In this document: piece after piece, positions 50,985-59,843 of the stretch
Position numbering within the stretch: position 1 is the first letter of the stretch
Layout of the letters: the number at the start of each line of letters is the position of its first letter
Assembly (NCBI GenBank): GCA_900104495.1
Contig: FMXS01000011.1
Location: 1 to 64,000 of the forward strand
Origin: Ruminococcaceae bacterium FB2012
GTDB lineage: Bacteria > Bacillota > Clostridia > Oscillospirales > Ruminococcaceae
Direction: 5' to 3'
DNA length: 64,000 bases
The notes under the pieces: model-generated
The model's input: only the letters and a program-made list of their open reading frames with translations
What the model was told of the DNA's origin: nothing
The model's database searches: none
Position numbers and translations under genes: made by a program

Positions 50985-51415
50985 CACCAAGCTGTAAACC
51001 AAAACGCGAAGCGAGTTCCGCAGTCCAGGGCGCGGTAGCCCTGGCGAGGACAATTTTTCCTCGCAAGCTCGGAAAAATCGGGGCGGAGCCCTCGCAGGGA
51101 CAATTTTCCCTCGTCAAGCTCGGGAAAATCGGGGCAGAGCCCCATTCGGCGCGAAGCGACGACCCCGGCGCTGCACTCGAAAACAATAGGGCGCAAAAGC
51201 TGTTTGCCTGCTCTTTTTGGCGTGGACAAACCATACGCAGCGCCGGAAAAGCTGTCCTCCCACACTCGCAGGAAACAGCGAGTGGAGCGAAGCGAACGAG
51301 CGTCTTTCCGTTCCCCGACGAACCAAAGCGGGAACCTGCCCCGCCCCACACGGGGGGCAGGTTCTCGGTTTGGTATCGCACGATTCTGCGGCCCCGCCGC
51401 CAAACATTCTTTCCT
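50985..51415 (+). repeat. Dispersed intergenic repeat B, copy 2
   Basis: Fills most of the 482-bp gap between bcp and the methyltransferase gene. It matches copy 1 from aaacgcgaagcg through a doubled GGACAATTTTTCCTC/GAAAAATC module, then gacgaccccggcgctgcac, a variable hairpin with a T-run (51181-51225), gtggacaaaccatacgcagc and cactcgcaggaaacagcgag to cgtctttccgt. The last module is replaced by an inverted GGGCAGGTTC/GAACCTGCCC pair (51330-51370). No gene is supported. Confidence 0.78.
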
Positions 51416-51418
51416 TCA

Positions 51419-52300
51419 TCACTTTGTTCCGGCGGCGGAGTTAGTCCACACCGCCGTTGAGCCGCAGGGCAGGGGCATGGATGCCTTCTCCACCGGCAGA
51501 CCGATCTCGTCCGCCGAGACGCTCCCGCCGTATTTCGGAGTTATTATCTCACTGATGATATATGCCATTACCGAGGGCGAGAGCCCCGTGGTATAGCTGT
51601 TGAGCAGGAAAAACAGAGGATCGTCGGAAAGTACGTCCGCGCAGGTCTTTACCAGCTCGTAAACGCTGTCCTCCAGCTTCCATACCTCGCCGCCCGGACC
51701 TCTGCCGTAGCTGGGCGGGTCCATAACGACGGCATCGTAGAGGTTCCCGCGCCTTATTTCCCGCTTGACGAATTTCTCGCAGTCGTCCACCAGCCAGCGT
51801 ATGGGCCTGTCGGACAGTCCCGATGCCGCCGCGTTGTCCCGCGCCCACTGGACCATTCCCTTTGAGGCGTCCACATGGGAGACCGAAGCTCCCGCCGCCG
51901 CGCAGGCAAGAGTGGCTCCGCCGGTGTAGGCGAACAGGTTCAGCACCTTTATCGGCCTTCCGGCGTTTCTGATAAGTTCCCCCATAAGGTCCCAGTTGAC
52001 GGCCTGCTCCGGGAAGAGCCCCGTGTGCTTGAAGCCCGTGGGACGGATGACAAAGCGAAGCTCTCCGTAGCCTATCTCCCAGCTTTCGGGCAGGCGCTTG
52101 CGGTATTCCCACTCGCCTCCGCCCTTGGCCGAACGGTGATAGACTGCGTCCGCCTTGCTCCAAAGCTCGGATTTGTGAGGCGTTTTCCAGATTATCTGCG
52201 GGTCGGGCCGCACAAGTATCCTGCCGCCCCAGCTTTCCAGCTTGTCGCCCTCCGAGGTGTCGATTATTTTATAGTCTTTCCAGTTTTCGGCTATACGCAT
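51419..52300 (-). CDS. Class I SAM-dependent (rRNA-type) methyltransferase
   Basis: Methyltransferase of 293 residues, similar in build to RlmI/RlmL-type 23S rRNA enzymes. An N-terminal part (about 1-110) precedes the SAM-binding motif VLNLFAYTGGATLACAAAGA, acidic loop VSHVDASKG, and catalytic DPPSYGRG. ATG 52300 is selected because AAAGGATAAAAAGT precedes it; earlier codons reach into the GNAT gene. It lies 23 bp after that gene in a three-gene operon. The exact target base is not known. Its distal end abuts repeat B copy 2. Confidence 0.85.
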   Translation of the reverse strand: MRIAENWKDYKIIDTSEGDKLESWGGRILVRPDPQIIWKTPHKSELWSKADAVYHRSAKGGGEWEYRKRLPESWEIGYGELRFVIRPTGFKHTGLFPEQAVNWDLMGELIRNAGRPIKVLNLFAYTGGATLACAAAGASVSHVDASKGMVQWARDNAAASGLSDRPIRWLVDDCEKFVKREIRRGNLYDAVVMDPPSYGRGPGGEVWKLEDSVYELVKTCADVLSDDPLFFLLNSYTTGLSPSVMAYIISEIITPKYGGSVSADEIGLPVEKASMPLPCGSTAVWTNSAAGTK

Positions 52301-52323
52301 ACTTTTTATCCTTTTATGTTCAA

Positions 52324-53070
52324 TTAGATCGGCTCCGCTTCCGTTTCCACCCACGCGGGGAGGAAGCCGCTGCTGAGAGCTATCTTCTGCGAGAAGATGT
52401 TTGCGGGGGCGGTCCCGTAGAAGGGAACGTCTCCCGTTTCGGCGATCCTGTTTTTGAGAAGCGTCACAAGATAAGTCCCGATGCCCTTCCCGCGGTATTC
52501 GGGCAGGACGTCTATGCCTATCTGCTGCCAGTGAGGGCCGTCCTCCGAACAGCCTGCCATACCCATTATCTTATCGCCGTCCAGCGCCGTGACGGTCATC
52601 CTGTCGGGAGTGAAGGGGTTGGGACGGGGATAGCATATCGCGTGGGTGAAGCGGGGGTCACCGTAGAACTGCTCTATCTCGTCCCCGATGTACCACTTTA
52701 CTTCAAAGCGGCCGTCCGTTTCGGTGCGGCAGCAGGGCAGGAACATATGGTGCGAGGGGCGCATTCTGAAGCCGTATTTTTTGAGTTCCGCGTCCAGTTC
52801 CGCGAGGAAGTGATGCTCGAACAGGGTACGGCCTTTTTTGTCTTTGACCAGTTCTTTCAGAGTCCCGCAGAGCTTTTCGTCCGCGGTGATGACGGTGCCG
52901 TTTCCGAGGGTAGCCATTTGCAGGAACGGCTTCCCGGGGTGATACTGTCTGCTGCCCTCTTTGGGGTCCGAGACGGTAACGGTGTTCTCGGTTTTGGAGA
53001 AGTCCTCCGGGCGGCAGTTCAGTTCCGCTGAAAGCAGGGCGAGCAGTTTCCGATAGTATTCTTTAAACAT
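52324..53070 (-). CDS. GNAT-family N-acetyltransferase
   Basis: Acetyltransferase of 248 residues. The N-terminal half is poorly conserved and may serve substrate binding. The GNAT fold lies in the C-terminal half: TVTALDGDKIMGMAGCS, then IGIDVLPEYRGKGIGTYLVT with the acetyl-CoA loop RGKGIG, and YGTAPANIFSQKIALSSGF. The substrate is unknown. It is the middle gene of an operon that starts with a zinc-ribbon protein, 14 bp upstream. Confidence 0.88.
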   Translation of the reverse strand: MFKEYYRKLLALLSAELNCRPEDFSKTENTVTVSDPKEGSRQYHPGKPFLQMATLGNGTVITADEKLCGTLKELVKDKKGRTLFEHHFLAELDAELKKYGFRMRPSHHMFLPCCRTETDGRFEVKWYIGDEIEQFYGDPRFTHAICYPRPNPFTPDRMTVTALDGDKIMGMAGCSEDGPHWQQIGIDVLPEYRGKGIGTYLVTLLKNRIAETGDVPFYGTAPANIFSQKIALSSGFLPAWVETEAEPI

Positions 53071-53084
53071 TTCGATTCTCCGGT

Positions 53085-53288
53085 TTATCTGTCGGTAAGT
53101 TTATTGGGCTTATCGGTCAGGGAAATATCGAACACTGCGCCGCAGTCCTTGCAGGCGCCGGCGGTAATGAAGGAGCTTTTCTTCATAACTCCCTTTTCGT
53201 TATCGGGGATGAACACGAACCCTCCGAAGCTGGAAAGCTCACCCTGCATTATTTTCTCCGAGCCGCACTTTGGACATTTTGTAGTCAT
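53085..53288 (-). CDS. Small zinc-ribbon protein
   Basis: Protein of 67 residues with two CxxC knuckles, CPKCGS at residues 5-8 and CKDCGA near 46-49, which should bind one zinc. The rest is short and polar with no other motif. GGAGGAGATCGTT precedes ATG 53288. It leads the operon with the acetyltransferase and methyltransferase genes behind a consensus promoter. A function cannot be given; such ribbons bind nucleic acid or protein partners. Confidence 0.78.
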   Translation of the reverse strand: MTTKCPKCGSEKIMQGELSSFGGFVFIPDNEKGVMKKSSFITAGACKDCGAVFDISLTDKPNKLTDR

Positions 53289-53350
53289 AACGATCTCCTC
53301 CTTTATTTATCGGCTCCGCGCAGAGCGCGGCAGCATACCTTATTAAAACC

Positions 53351-53379
53351 ATTATACCATCCCGCAATACCTTTGTCAA
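53351..53379 (-). promoter_or_regulatory. SigA consensus promoter for the zinc-ribbon operon
   Basis: TTGACA (53374-53379, minus strand), 17-bp spacer, TATAAT (53351-53356). The leader can form CCGCGC-tct-GCGCGG (near 53313-53327) before the ribosome site. Confidence 0.92.
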
Positions 53380-53439
53380 TAAGGCCCGAGCGCGGGCGGC
53401 GCAATTCCGCCGCAAGCGACGTAGTGCAGGAAAATAGAT

Positions 53440-54025
53440 AGCGATGCGGCGGGGCCGTACAAAGCGGAAAATCAAAACGTGAAGCGGCAGGGGCGTGCCC
53501 CTGCACCCAGCGCCGCCGCAAGCAGCGGAGTGCAGGAAACAAAATAGTGATGCGGCGGGGCCGCACAAAGCGGAAAACCAAAACGCGAAGCGCGTTAAAA
53601 GTTTCGGTCAAGCCTTTTCCAAAGGCTTGCGGGGTCGAGGGGCAGAGCCCTCGCGGAGCTCGAGGCAGAGCCTCGTTCGGCGCGCCAGCGACGACCCCGG
53701 CGCTGCACAATAAAAGAGTAGGGAAATGAAGCCGTTTTCCTACTCTTTTTTACGTGGACAAATCATACTCAGCGCCGGGAAAAAGTGTCCTCCCGCACTC
53801 GCAGGAAACAGCGAGGACGCGAAGCGGACAAGCGTCTTTCCGTCCCCCGACGCGCCAAAGTGGGGCGGCATCCTGCCCCGCCCCAAACGGTGGAGCAGAT
53901 TTCCGACATAGCCTCCCGCCCCAATTCGGGGGCTCTCCGTTGGCGTAAACCGTATTCGGGGGCTTTCCGATCGCCCCCGAACCCCTTCGGGGACGCACTT
54001 CTTTTTACGGAGTGCGAGACTACGA
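53440..54025 (+). repeat. Dispersed intergenic repeat B, copy 3 (longest)
   Basis: Occupies most of the 865-bp gap between the divergent zinc-ribbon and CNNM genes. A first part repeats twice in tandem (gatgcggcggggccg...caaagcggaaaa at 53450 and 53548). The full copy-1 order then follows from aaaacgcgaagcgcgttaaa to ctccgttggcgtaaaccgta. The variable hairpin here is AAAAGAGTAGG/CCTACTCTTTT (53711-53749) with a T-run. No coding sequence is supported; the long frame crossing it is an artefact of GC-rich repeats. Confidence 0.8.
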
Positions 54026-54030
54026 CAAAA

Positions 54031-54069
54031 TTATTCATTCTTCATTATTCATCATTCATTATTCATTCC
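54031..54069. repeat. ATTCATT short tandem tract
   Basis: About six imperfect ATTCATT/ATTCATC units directly before the promoter of the CNNM gene. It is AT-rich in a GC-rich setting and may act as an UP element for that promoter. Confidence 0.6.
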
Positions 54070-54075
54070 TTCCGG

Positions 54076-54104
54076 TTGACATACAAAGGGCTTTGTGATA
54101 TAAT
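54076..54104 (+). promoter_or_regulatory. SigA consensus promoter for the CNNM operon
   Basis: TTGACA (54076-54081), 17-bp spacer, TATAAT (54099-54104). The predicted start of transcription is at about 54111, so ATG 54109 cannot carry a leader and ATG 54154 is the likely start codon. Confidence 0.93.
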
Positions 54105-54153
54105 TACTATGAATAACTGTTTCATCATGATAAGTACTGGAGTTGATTTCTTA

Positions 54154-55476
54154 ATGGACGAAGGCAGCCGATTGCTGCTGGGAACAGCTATCTGCGTTTT
54201 GCTTGTGATCCTCTCGGCGGTTTTTACCGCCTGCGAGAATTCCATCATCGAGATTAAGGACAGCGAGATCGAAAAACTCGCCGACCGGGGAAGACGGGGA
54301 AGAGCCCTCGTAAAGCTCACCGGTGATCCCAACCGTTTGCTCACCTCCGGCATCATCCTGCGGACGCTGCTGGCTATGGCGGTCTCCGCCGCCGCTGAGG
54401 TCACCTATGCCCGCCGGTTCGCCGATGTTATGGGCGGCAGCCTTGGGATGCTGCTGCTTTCATCCTTTATCGTCCTGTGCGGGGCCGCTTTTCTGAACTG
54501 CACTTTGGGAATAGTGCTGCCGAAACGGCTCTGTGCCGCAGGAAAGATCGGTCAGAGATTCGCTCTGCGCTGCGCTCCGCTTTACAGCCTGGTGCTGAAG
54601 CTCATACTTCCGCTGGAGCTGCCTGTCTCCCTTTGCTCGGGAGCGCTGCTGAAGCTCTTCGGCGTCAAGCGCTCCGACCTGGAGGACAAGGTCACCGAGG
54701 AAGAGATACTTATGATGGTGGATGCCGTAAACGAAACAGGCGGCATCGAGGAATCCCAGGCAGAGATGATAAGCAACATCTTCGAGTTCGACGATCTTGA
54801 GGTCCACGAGATAATGACCCACCGCACCGAGGTGGAAGCTGTCCCTCAGGAATGCACCATTGCCGAGGCTGCCGAAGTGATAATCGAGAAGGGTTTCTCC
54901 CGCATCCCCGTGTATGACGGGAGCATCGACAGGATAACGGGCGTCGTGTTCGCCAAGGACATCCTGCGTTCCGTCATGGACGGCAGTCCCAAAGACAGCC
55001 CGATAAAAGAGCTTATGCGGGAGATAAAATACATCCCCGAGAACTGCCGCTGCGACGATCTGCTGGAGGACTTCTCACGGCGGAAAAATCAGATCGCGGT
55101 GGTGGTGGACGAGTACGGCGGGACGGCAGGCATCGTCACTATGGAGGACCTGCTGGAGGCTATCGTCGGTTCCATACAGGACGAGTACGATAACGAAACT
55201 CCCGACATCCAGGAGATCACTCCCAACACCTTTGACATATCGGGGCGGGCGGCTCTGGACGACGTTATGGACGAGCTGGGCTGCGAGCCTCCCGAGGAGT
55301 GCATCCACGACACCATAGGCGGCTTCGTGACCGAACTGATAGGGCACATCCCCGCCGAAGGAGAGAGAGCCTCCGCAAGGTGGAAGAACGTGGAGTTCAC
55401 GGTGATACGCGCGGGCGGTAAATCAATAGAAAAGCTCCGCGCCGTTATAGACAGAAAGGAAACGGAAAACGTATGA
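54154..55476 (+). CDS. CNNM/CorC-type membrane protein (hemolysin family)
   Basis: Membrane protein of 440 residues. The DUF21/CNNM domain (1-180) has about four helices and the family mark FTACENSIIEIKDSEIEKLA. A CBS pair (about 200-325) contains EIMTHRTEVEAVP, FSRIPVYDGSIDRITGVVF and EYGGTAGIVTMEDLLEAIVG. The C-terminal CorC_HlyC domain ends near GGKSIEKLRAVI. The family is linked to magnesium or other cation transport and its sensing. ATG 54154 is chosen on the promoter position and a GGAG eleven bases upstream. It overlaps the next gene by ATGA. Confidence 0.92.
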   Translation: MDEGSRLLLGTAICVLLVILSAVFTACENSIIEIKDSEIEKLADRGRRGRALVKLTGDPNRLLTSGIILRTLLAMAVSAAAEVTYARRFADVMGGSLGMLLLSSFIVLCGAAFLNCTLGIVLPKRLCAAGKIGQRFALRCAPLYSLVLKLILPLELPVSLCSGALLKLFGVKRSDLEDKVTEEEILMMVDAVNETGGIEESQAEMISNIFEFDDLEVHEIMTHRTEVEAVPQECTIAEAAEVIIEKGFSRIPVYDGSIDRITGVVFAKDILRSVMDGSPKDSPIKELMREIKYIPENCRCDDLLEDFSRRKNQIAVVVDEYGGTAGIVTMEDLLEAIVGSIQDEYDNETPDIQEITPNTFDISGRAALDDVMDELGCEPPEECIHDTIGGFVTELIGHIPAEGERASARWKNVEFTVIRAGGKSIEKLRAVIDRKETENV

Positions 55477-56741
55477 AAATGCCAAGGCTCGTTTCTGCGG
55501 CTATGGCGTTCCTGCTGCTGACGGGCTGCGGGTCGTCGGAGGGCTCCGGGAACGGTATGAGCTTGTCCCCGGACAACGTCTGGGGCAGAGGCGAAAGCAG
55601 CAAGGCCGCCTCCCGGGCGGATGTCTCCTCGCGGAAGGAGAGCAAGGCTCCGGCCCTCACCAAGGATAAAGTCACCATGAACCGCACCACCGAATATTTT
55701 TACGACCTTATAACAGAGGAGCGGCTTCGGCAGGGCTCCCTTGTCATGCTGGACGGGCTGAGGTCCCACAGCGAGAGCATCAGCTTCGAGGGGCTGGGCA
55801 TCAGCGAGAAGGAGCTCAACGAGCTTTTCGACCTGATGATCTGCTGCGACCCGGAGCTGGGCTGGATAGACTACAACTACGAGGTGGACCATGACGAAGG
55901 CGACGTCATCGCTCACGCCTATTTCACCTACAAGCTGTCTCCCGAGGAGGAAAAGACAGCCGTGGAGAAACTTCGGGCGGAGGTGTCCAAGGTAGCCGCC
56001 GAGACCGAAGGGTACAGCGATTTTGACAGGGTCCTCTATTTCCACGACTACATCATCGCAGGCTGCGATTACAGTGAGGCTTCCGACAGCGCGTGGTCGG
56101 CTTACGGCTGTCTGATCGACGGCAAGGCTGTCTGCGAGGGCTATTCCAAGGCGCTGATCGCCCTCTGCGAGGAAACGGGGATGCTTTGTCTGCCCGTGGG
56201 CGGCAGCACCGACCGTGAAGGCCAGGAGCTGCATATGTGGAACAAGGTGATGATGGACGGGGAATGGTACAACATGGACCTGACCTGGGACGATCCCACC
56301 TACGGCAGCGGCTCGCCTGTCAGCGACGACCCGGAGGGAGCCGAGATCCTTCACCGGGAGTATTTCGGCCTCACCGATGAAGAGGTGCTTACCGATCACA
56401 GCTTTTTGGAAACGAGCTTTCTGAAATATCCCGAGGCCAAGGCGACAGAGGACAACTTTTTCGTCCGCACGGGGGCCTGCATCGGGGACGTCTCGGAGGC
56501 TCAGGATACCATATACAGCCTGGCGGCGAAGAGTCTTGACAGCGGAGGGAACACCTTTCAGCTGAAATGCGCCGACAGCGGGGTATACGAGGCGGTCTAC
56601 AACGAAGAGTTCTCCGATGACGGTGCGATCTTTGACGTGCTGGACGCTTTGTGGAACAACGGATACCCCATCGAGAAGAACAGCTACAGGTTCATCCCCG
56701 ACGAATCACACTGCATCGTGACTCTGATACTGGAGTCATAG
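55473..56741 (+). CDS. Transglutaminase-like lipoprotein
   Basis: Exported lipoprotein of 422 residues. The signal peptide ends in the lipobox LLTGC (Cys about 19). A Ser/Lys-rich tether follows, and the papain-fold transglutaminase-like core is at about 185-300: AYGCLIDGKAVCEGYSKALI carries the cysteine, LHMWNKVMMDG the histidine, and YNMDLTWDDP the aspartate. Such surface proteins in clostridia may cleave or cross-link peptides. A C-terminal part of about 110 residues is unassigned. Its ATG overlaps the stop of the CNNM gene. Confidence 0.85.
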   Translation: MKMPRLVSAAMAFLLLTGCGSSEGSGNGMSLSPDNVWGRGESSKAASRADVSSRKESKAPALTKDKVTMNRTTEYFYDLITEERLRQGSLVMLDGLRSHSESISFEGLGISEKELNELFDLMICCDPELGWIDYNYEVDHDEGDVIAHAYFTYKLSPEEEKTAVEKLRAEVSKVAAETEGYSDFDRVLYFHDYIIAGCDYSEASDSAWSAYGCLIDGKAVCEGYSKALIALCEETGMLCLPVGGSTDREGQELHMWNKVMMDGEWYNMDLTWDDPTYGSGSPVSDDPEGAEILHREYFGLTDEEVLTDHSFLETSFLKYPEAKATEDNFFVRTGACIGDVSEAQDTIYSLAAKSLDSGGNTFQLKCADSGVYEAVYNEEFSDDGAIFDVLDALWNNGYPIEKNSYRFIPDESHCIVTLILES

Positions 56742-56925
56742 CGGCGGGGCCGCACAAAGCTGTAAATCCAAACCGCGAAGCGGCATTCCGCAGTCCAGGG
56801 CGCGGCAGCCCTTGCGGGACAATTTTTCCTCGCAAGCTCGGAAAAATCGGGGCTGGCCCTTGCAGGGTGTGGGACAGCGTCCCACTCGGCGCGAAGCGAC
56901 GACTCCCGGACGGGCTCAGATAAAA
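56741..56925 (+). repeat. Dispersed intergenic repeat B, partial copy 4
   Basis: The 5' modules only: gcggcggggccgcacaaagc, aaaccgcgaagcg, cagtccagggcgcggcagcc, the GGACAATTTTTCC/GGAAAAATC stem and tcggcgcgaagcgacgac. The part after the gctgcac boundary is absent. It starts at the stop codon of the lipoprotein gene and ends about 30 bp before the next gene. Confidence 0.75.
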
Positions 56926-56958
56926 CAATAAAACCCATACAGAGGAGGGAATATATAC

Positions 56959-58446
56959 ATGAGTATGCTGAAAAATCTGCAAAAAGCCGAGGAAGGCGTG
57001 GACTACAAAGCCAAGGCCAAGGAGCTCCAGGACAGGCTGTCGGCTCTGCAATTGAAAATGAAGGAGAAAAAGCTCCCCGCGATCATCGTGTTCGAGGGCT
57101 GGGGCGCTTCCGGCAAGGGGACACTTATCGCCGGGACCATCAAACTGCTGGATCCGCGCTTTTTCAAAGTGACCTCGACCCTTCCCGCCAACGAGGCGGA
57201 GCGGCGCTATCCGCTGATGAAGAGATTCTTTGAGGGCATCCCCGAGTACGGCAAGCTGTCGGTCATGGACAGGAGCTGGTACAGGGAACTGGCGGCGGCC
57301 CGCATAGAGCAGGGCATCTCCAAAAAGGAGTACGAGCGGAGGATAGGCTCGGTGAACACCTTTGAAAGACAGCTCACCGACGACGGCTATGTGATCGTCA
57401 AGCTGTTCCTGCACATCTCCAAGGAGGAGCAGAAAAAGCGCTTTGACAAGCTCCTTGAAAGCGGAGCCACCAAATGGCGTGTCACCGACAAGGACAAGTA
57501 TCAGAACAAGCATTACGACGAGTACGCCGAGCAGTTCGAGGATATGCTGGAAAAGACGGACACGGCTTACGCTCCCTGGAACGTGATAGATGCGGAGGAT
57601 AAGCAGTTCGCAAGGTACAAGCTCTTTGAGATACTGGTGGAGAACCTTACGGCGGCGCTGGAAGCGGATGTTATCTACCCCGCCGAGAGCGACGTTGCCG
57701 AGCTTTTCGATATGAAGAAAATGCCTAAGCTCTCGGAGGTCACTCTGGCGGACAAGACCGTCTCCGAGGAGGAATATTCTGAAAGGCTGAAAGCGGATCA
57801 GAAGGAGCTGGCAAAGCTCCACGGCAAGCTCTACAAGCTGAAAATACCCGTTGTCATCGGCTTTGAGGGCTGGGATGCCGCAGGCAAGGGCGGAGCGATC
57901 AAGCGCGTGGGCGCGGCCCTCGATCCCCGCGGCTATGAGGCCGTTCCCGTGGCGGCTCCCGACGCGAGGGAGAAGGTACACCACTATTTGTGGCGGTTCT
58001 GGATAAATCTTCCCAAGGACGGACACATCACCATATTCGACCGCACCTGGTACGGGCGGGTCATGGTGGAGCGGCTGGAAGGCTTCACCCCGCCGGAGCG
58101 GTGCGCTATGGCCTACCGGGAGATCAACGAGTTCGAGAAGGAACTTTCCGACTGCGGCGTCGTGGTGATGAAGTTCTGGGTGCAGATCGACAAGGACGAA
58201 CAGCTTCGCCGCTTCAATGACCGTATGAACACTCCCGAGAAACGCTGGAAGATCACCGACGAGGACTGGCGCAACCGCGAAAAGTGGGACCTTTACGAAT
58301 CCGCGGTGGACGAGATGATACAGAAGACCTCCACCGAATTTGCGCCCTGGGTCATCGTTGAGGGCAACGACAAGAAATACGCGCGGCTCAAGGTGCTGGA
58401 AACCGTCATCGAGAGGCTTCAGAAGAAAATCGAGAAGAGGAAGTAA
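56959..58446 (+). CDS. pap: Polyphosphate:AMP phosphotransferase (two PPK2 domains)
   Basis: Enzyme of 495 residues made of two fused PPK2 domains (about 20-235 and 275-490). It uses polyphosphate to turn AMP into ADP. The C-terminal domain has the complete Walker A FEGWDAAGKGG with catalytic D306, plus DRTWYGRVMVERLEG. In the N-terminal domain the same site reads FEGWGASGKGT with glycine (G49), so that half is probably inactive, as known for class II two-domain PPK2 enzymes. GGAGGGAATATATAC precedes ATG 56959. No polyphosphate kinase ppk1 is nearby. Confidence 0.92.
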   Translation: MSMLKNLQKAEEGVDYKAKAKELQDRLSALQLKMKEKKLPAIIVFEGWGASGKGTLIAGTIKLLDPRFFKVTSTLPANEAERRYPLMKRFFEGIPEYGKLSVMDRSWYRELAAARIEQGISKKEYERRIGSVNTFERQLTDDGYVIVKLFLHISKEEQKKRFDKLLESGATKWRVTDKDKYQNKHYDEYAEQFEDMLEKTDTAYAPWNVIDAEDKQFARYKLFEILVENLTAALEADVIYPAESDVAELFDMKKMPKLSEVTLADKTVSEEEYSERLKADQKELAKLHGKLYKLKIPVVIGFEGWDAAGKGGAIKRVGAALDPRGYEAVPVAAPDAREKVHHYLWRFWINLPKDGHITIFDRTWYGRVMVERLEGFTPPERCAMAYREINEFEKELSDCGVVVMKFWVQIDKDEQLRRFNDRMNTPEKRWKITDEDWRNREKWDLYESAVDEMIQKTSTEFAPWVIVEGNDKKYARLKVLETVIERLQKKIEKRK

Positions 58447-58523
58447 AGCAAAGGGCGAATACCGGCAAGAGGATGTCCGTATGATATATTATTCCGCATT
58501 GATTAATGATCGGAGATGATCGA

Positions 58524-59822
58524 ATGATGATAAAGCGCGGGTGCGCGGCGATAGCGGCGGCGGTGATGCTTACCGCCTGCGGGAGCACCGATGAAAACGA
58601 GCCGCATATCACCACACTGTCAAAGCCCACCGAAACTGCGGAGGCGGTCACTACCGCTCCGGCGGTTACAGAGGCGGCAGTCACAACTGTTCCGACTACT
58701 TCCGCGACTACGGTGACGACATCCGCAACGAAAAAGAAGACCACCAAAAAGACCACCACAACAACGACCACGACTACTACGACAACTACGACGACAACTA
58801 CTACGACGACCGCCGAAACGACCCCGGAGACCGCCGCTCCCGAGCCGGTGGTGACGGATCCGCCGATGATCGAAACGGAGCCGGTCATCGTCACCGATGC
58901 GACGGAAACGGCGACTCAGCCTCCGGTGCATACGGATCCCGAGCCGGATCCGGAGCCCGAGGACACTTCCTCCGTCACCGAGAAAAAAGAGGAAAAGCCC
59001 GCGCCGGAGCCCGACCCTGCCGCTCCGCCCACCACGCTGTTCTTTGTGAACACCGGCGAGAAGGAAACGGTCATCACCTGGGACCCCTCCGAGGGCGCCG
59101 ACGGCTACGAGGTGCTGATGAAGAAGGACAAAAACTCCAAGTGGGAACTGCTGGGCGAAACCAAAAAGCAGACCTTCACCGTCACCGGCATAGGGCTCAA
59201 CAAAAACTACATATTCACCGTCAAAGCCTATAAGCTGACCGACGGCAAAAAGCTATACTCCGACCGCTCCCGCAACTGCGGTTTCCCGTATATGACGAAG
59301 AAAAACGGCATAACCTATGTGGACGGACTTATGATCGTAAACAAGACCTACGGCCTGCCCTCCAGTTACGGCTGGGGCCTTACCGCCGACACTCAGGCGG
59401 CCTTCAACGAGATGCAGGCAGGTGCCAGGGCCGACGGACTGAGCATATGGATATGCTCCGGGTTCCGGAGTTACAGCTATCAGAGCACCCTTTACTGGAA
59501 CTACGTCGCCAGGGACGGCAGCCAGTGGTCCGCGGACAGGTATTCCGCCCGTCCGGGTTACAGCGAGCATCAGTCGGGCTACGCCGTGGATGTTAACCAG
59601 GCCAGCCGCTGGTTCAACGGTTCGCCGGTGGCGGTCTGGCTGGAGAAAAACTGCTGGAAATACGGCTTCATCATCCGTTATCCCTACGGCAAGGAGGATG
59701 TTACCGGCTACAATTACGAAAGCTGGCACTGCCGCTACGTCGGCAAGGAAAAGGCCAAGCGGCTCACGGAGAGCGGGCTTACCATCGAGGAATATTACGG
59801 GCTGACATCAGTATATTCCTGA
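58524..59822 (+). CDS. VanY-like D-alanyl-D-alanine carboxypeptidase lipoprotein
   Basis: Cell-wall peptidase of 432 residues. The signal peptide ends LTACG (lipobox). A long Thr/Pro/Glu tether contains about twenty threonines in a row (58759-58818) written in mixed codons. A fibronectin III-like domain follows (about 165-250; VITWDPSEGADGYEVLMKKD), then the M15B peptidase domain (about 265-425). Its zinc ligands are H349 and D356 in SEHQSGYAVDV and H402 in SWHCRYVG. It trims peptidoglycan stem peptides; resistance to vancomycin is not implied without vanHAX. ATG 58524 lies eight bases from GGAG. Confidence 0.92.
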   Translation: MMIKRGCAAIAAAVMLTACGSTDENEPHITTLSKPTETAEAVTTAPAVTEAAVTTVPTTSATTVTTSATKKKTTKKTTTTTTTTTTTTTTTTTTTTAETTPETAAPEPVVTDPPMIETEPVIVTDATETATQPPVHTDPEPDPEPEDTSSVTEKKEEKPAPEPDPAAPPTTLFFVNTGEKETVITWDPSEGADGYEVLMKKDKNSKWELLGETKKQTFTVTGIGLNKNYIFTVKAYKLTDGKKLYSDRSRNCGFPYMTKKNGITYVDGLMIVNKTYGLPSSYGWGLTADTQAAFNEMQAGARADGLSIWICSGFRSYSYQSTLYWNYVARDGSQWSADRYSARPGYSEHQSGYAVDVNQASRWFNGSPVAVWLEKNCWKYGFIIRYPYGKEDVTGYNYESWHCRYVGKEKAKRLTESGLTIEEYYGLTSVYS

Positions 59823-59843
59823 ACACGGATAGGAGATGATGAT

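Noticed and set aside
53785..54153. N-terminal extension of the CNNM protein through repeat B
   Set aside because: A consensus promoter lies inside it (54076-54104), and the extension is repeat sequence.
58406..58931. Minus-strand Val-rich and Arg/Gly-rich frames
   Set aside because: They are translations of the threonine-codon tract of the VanY-like gene in other frames.
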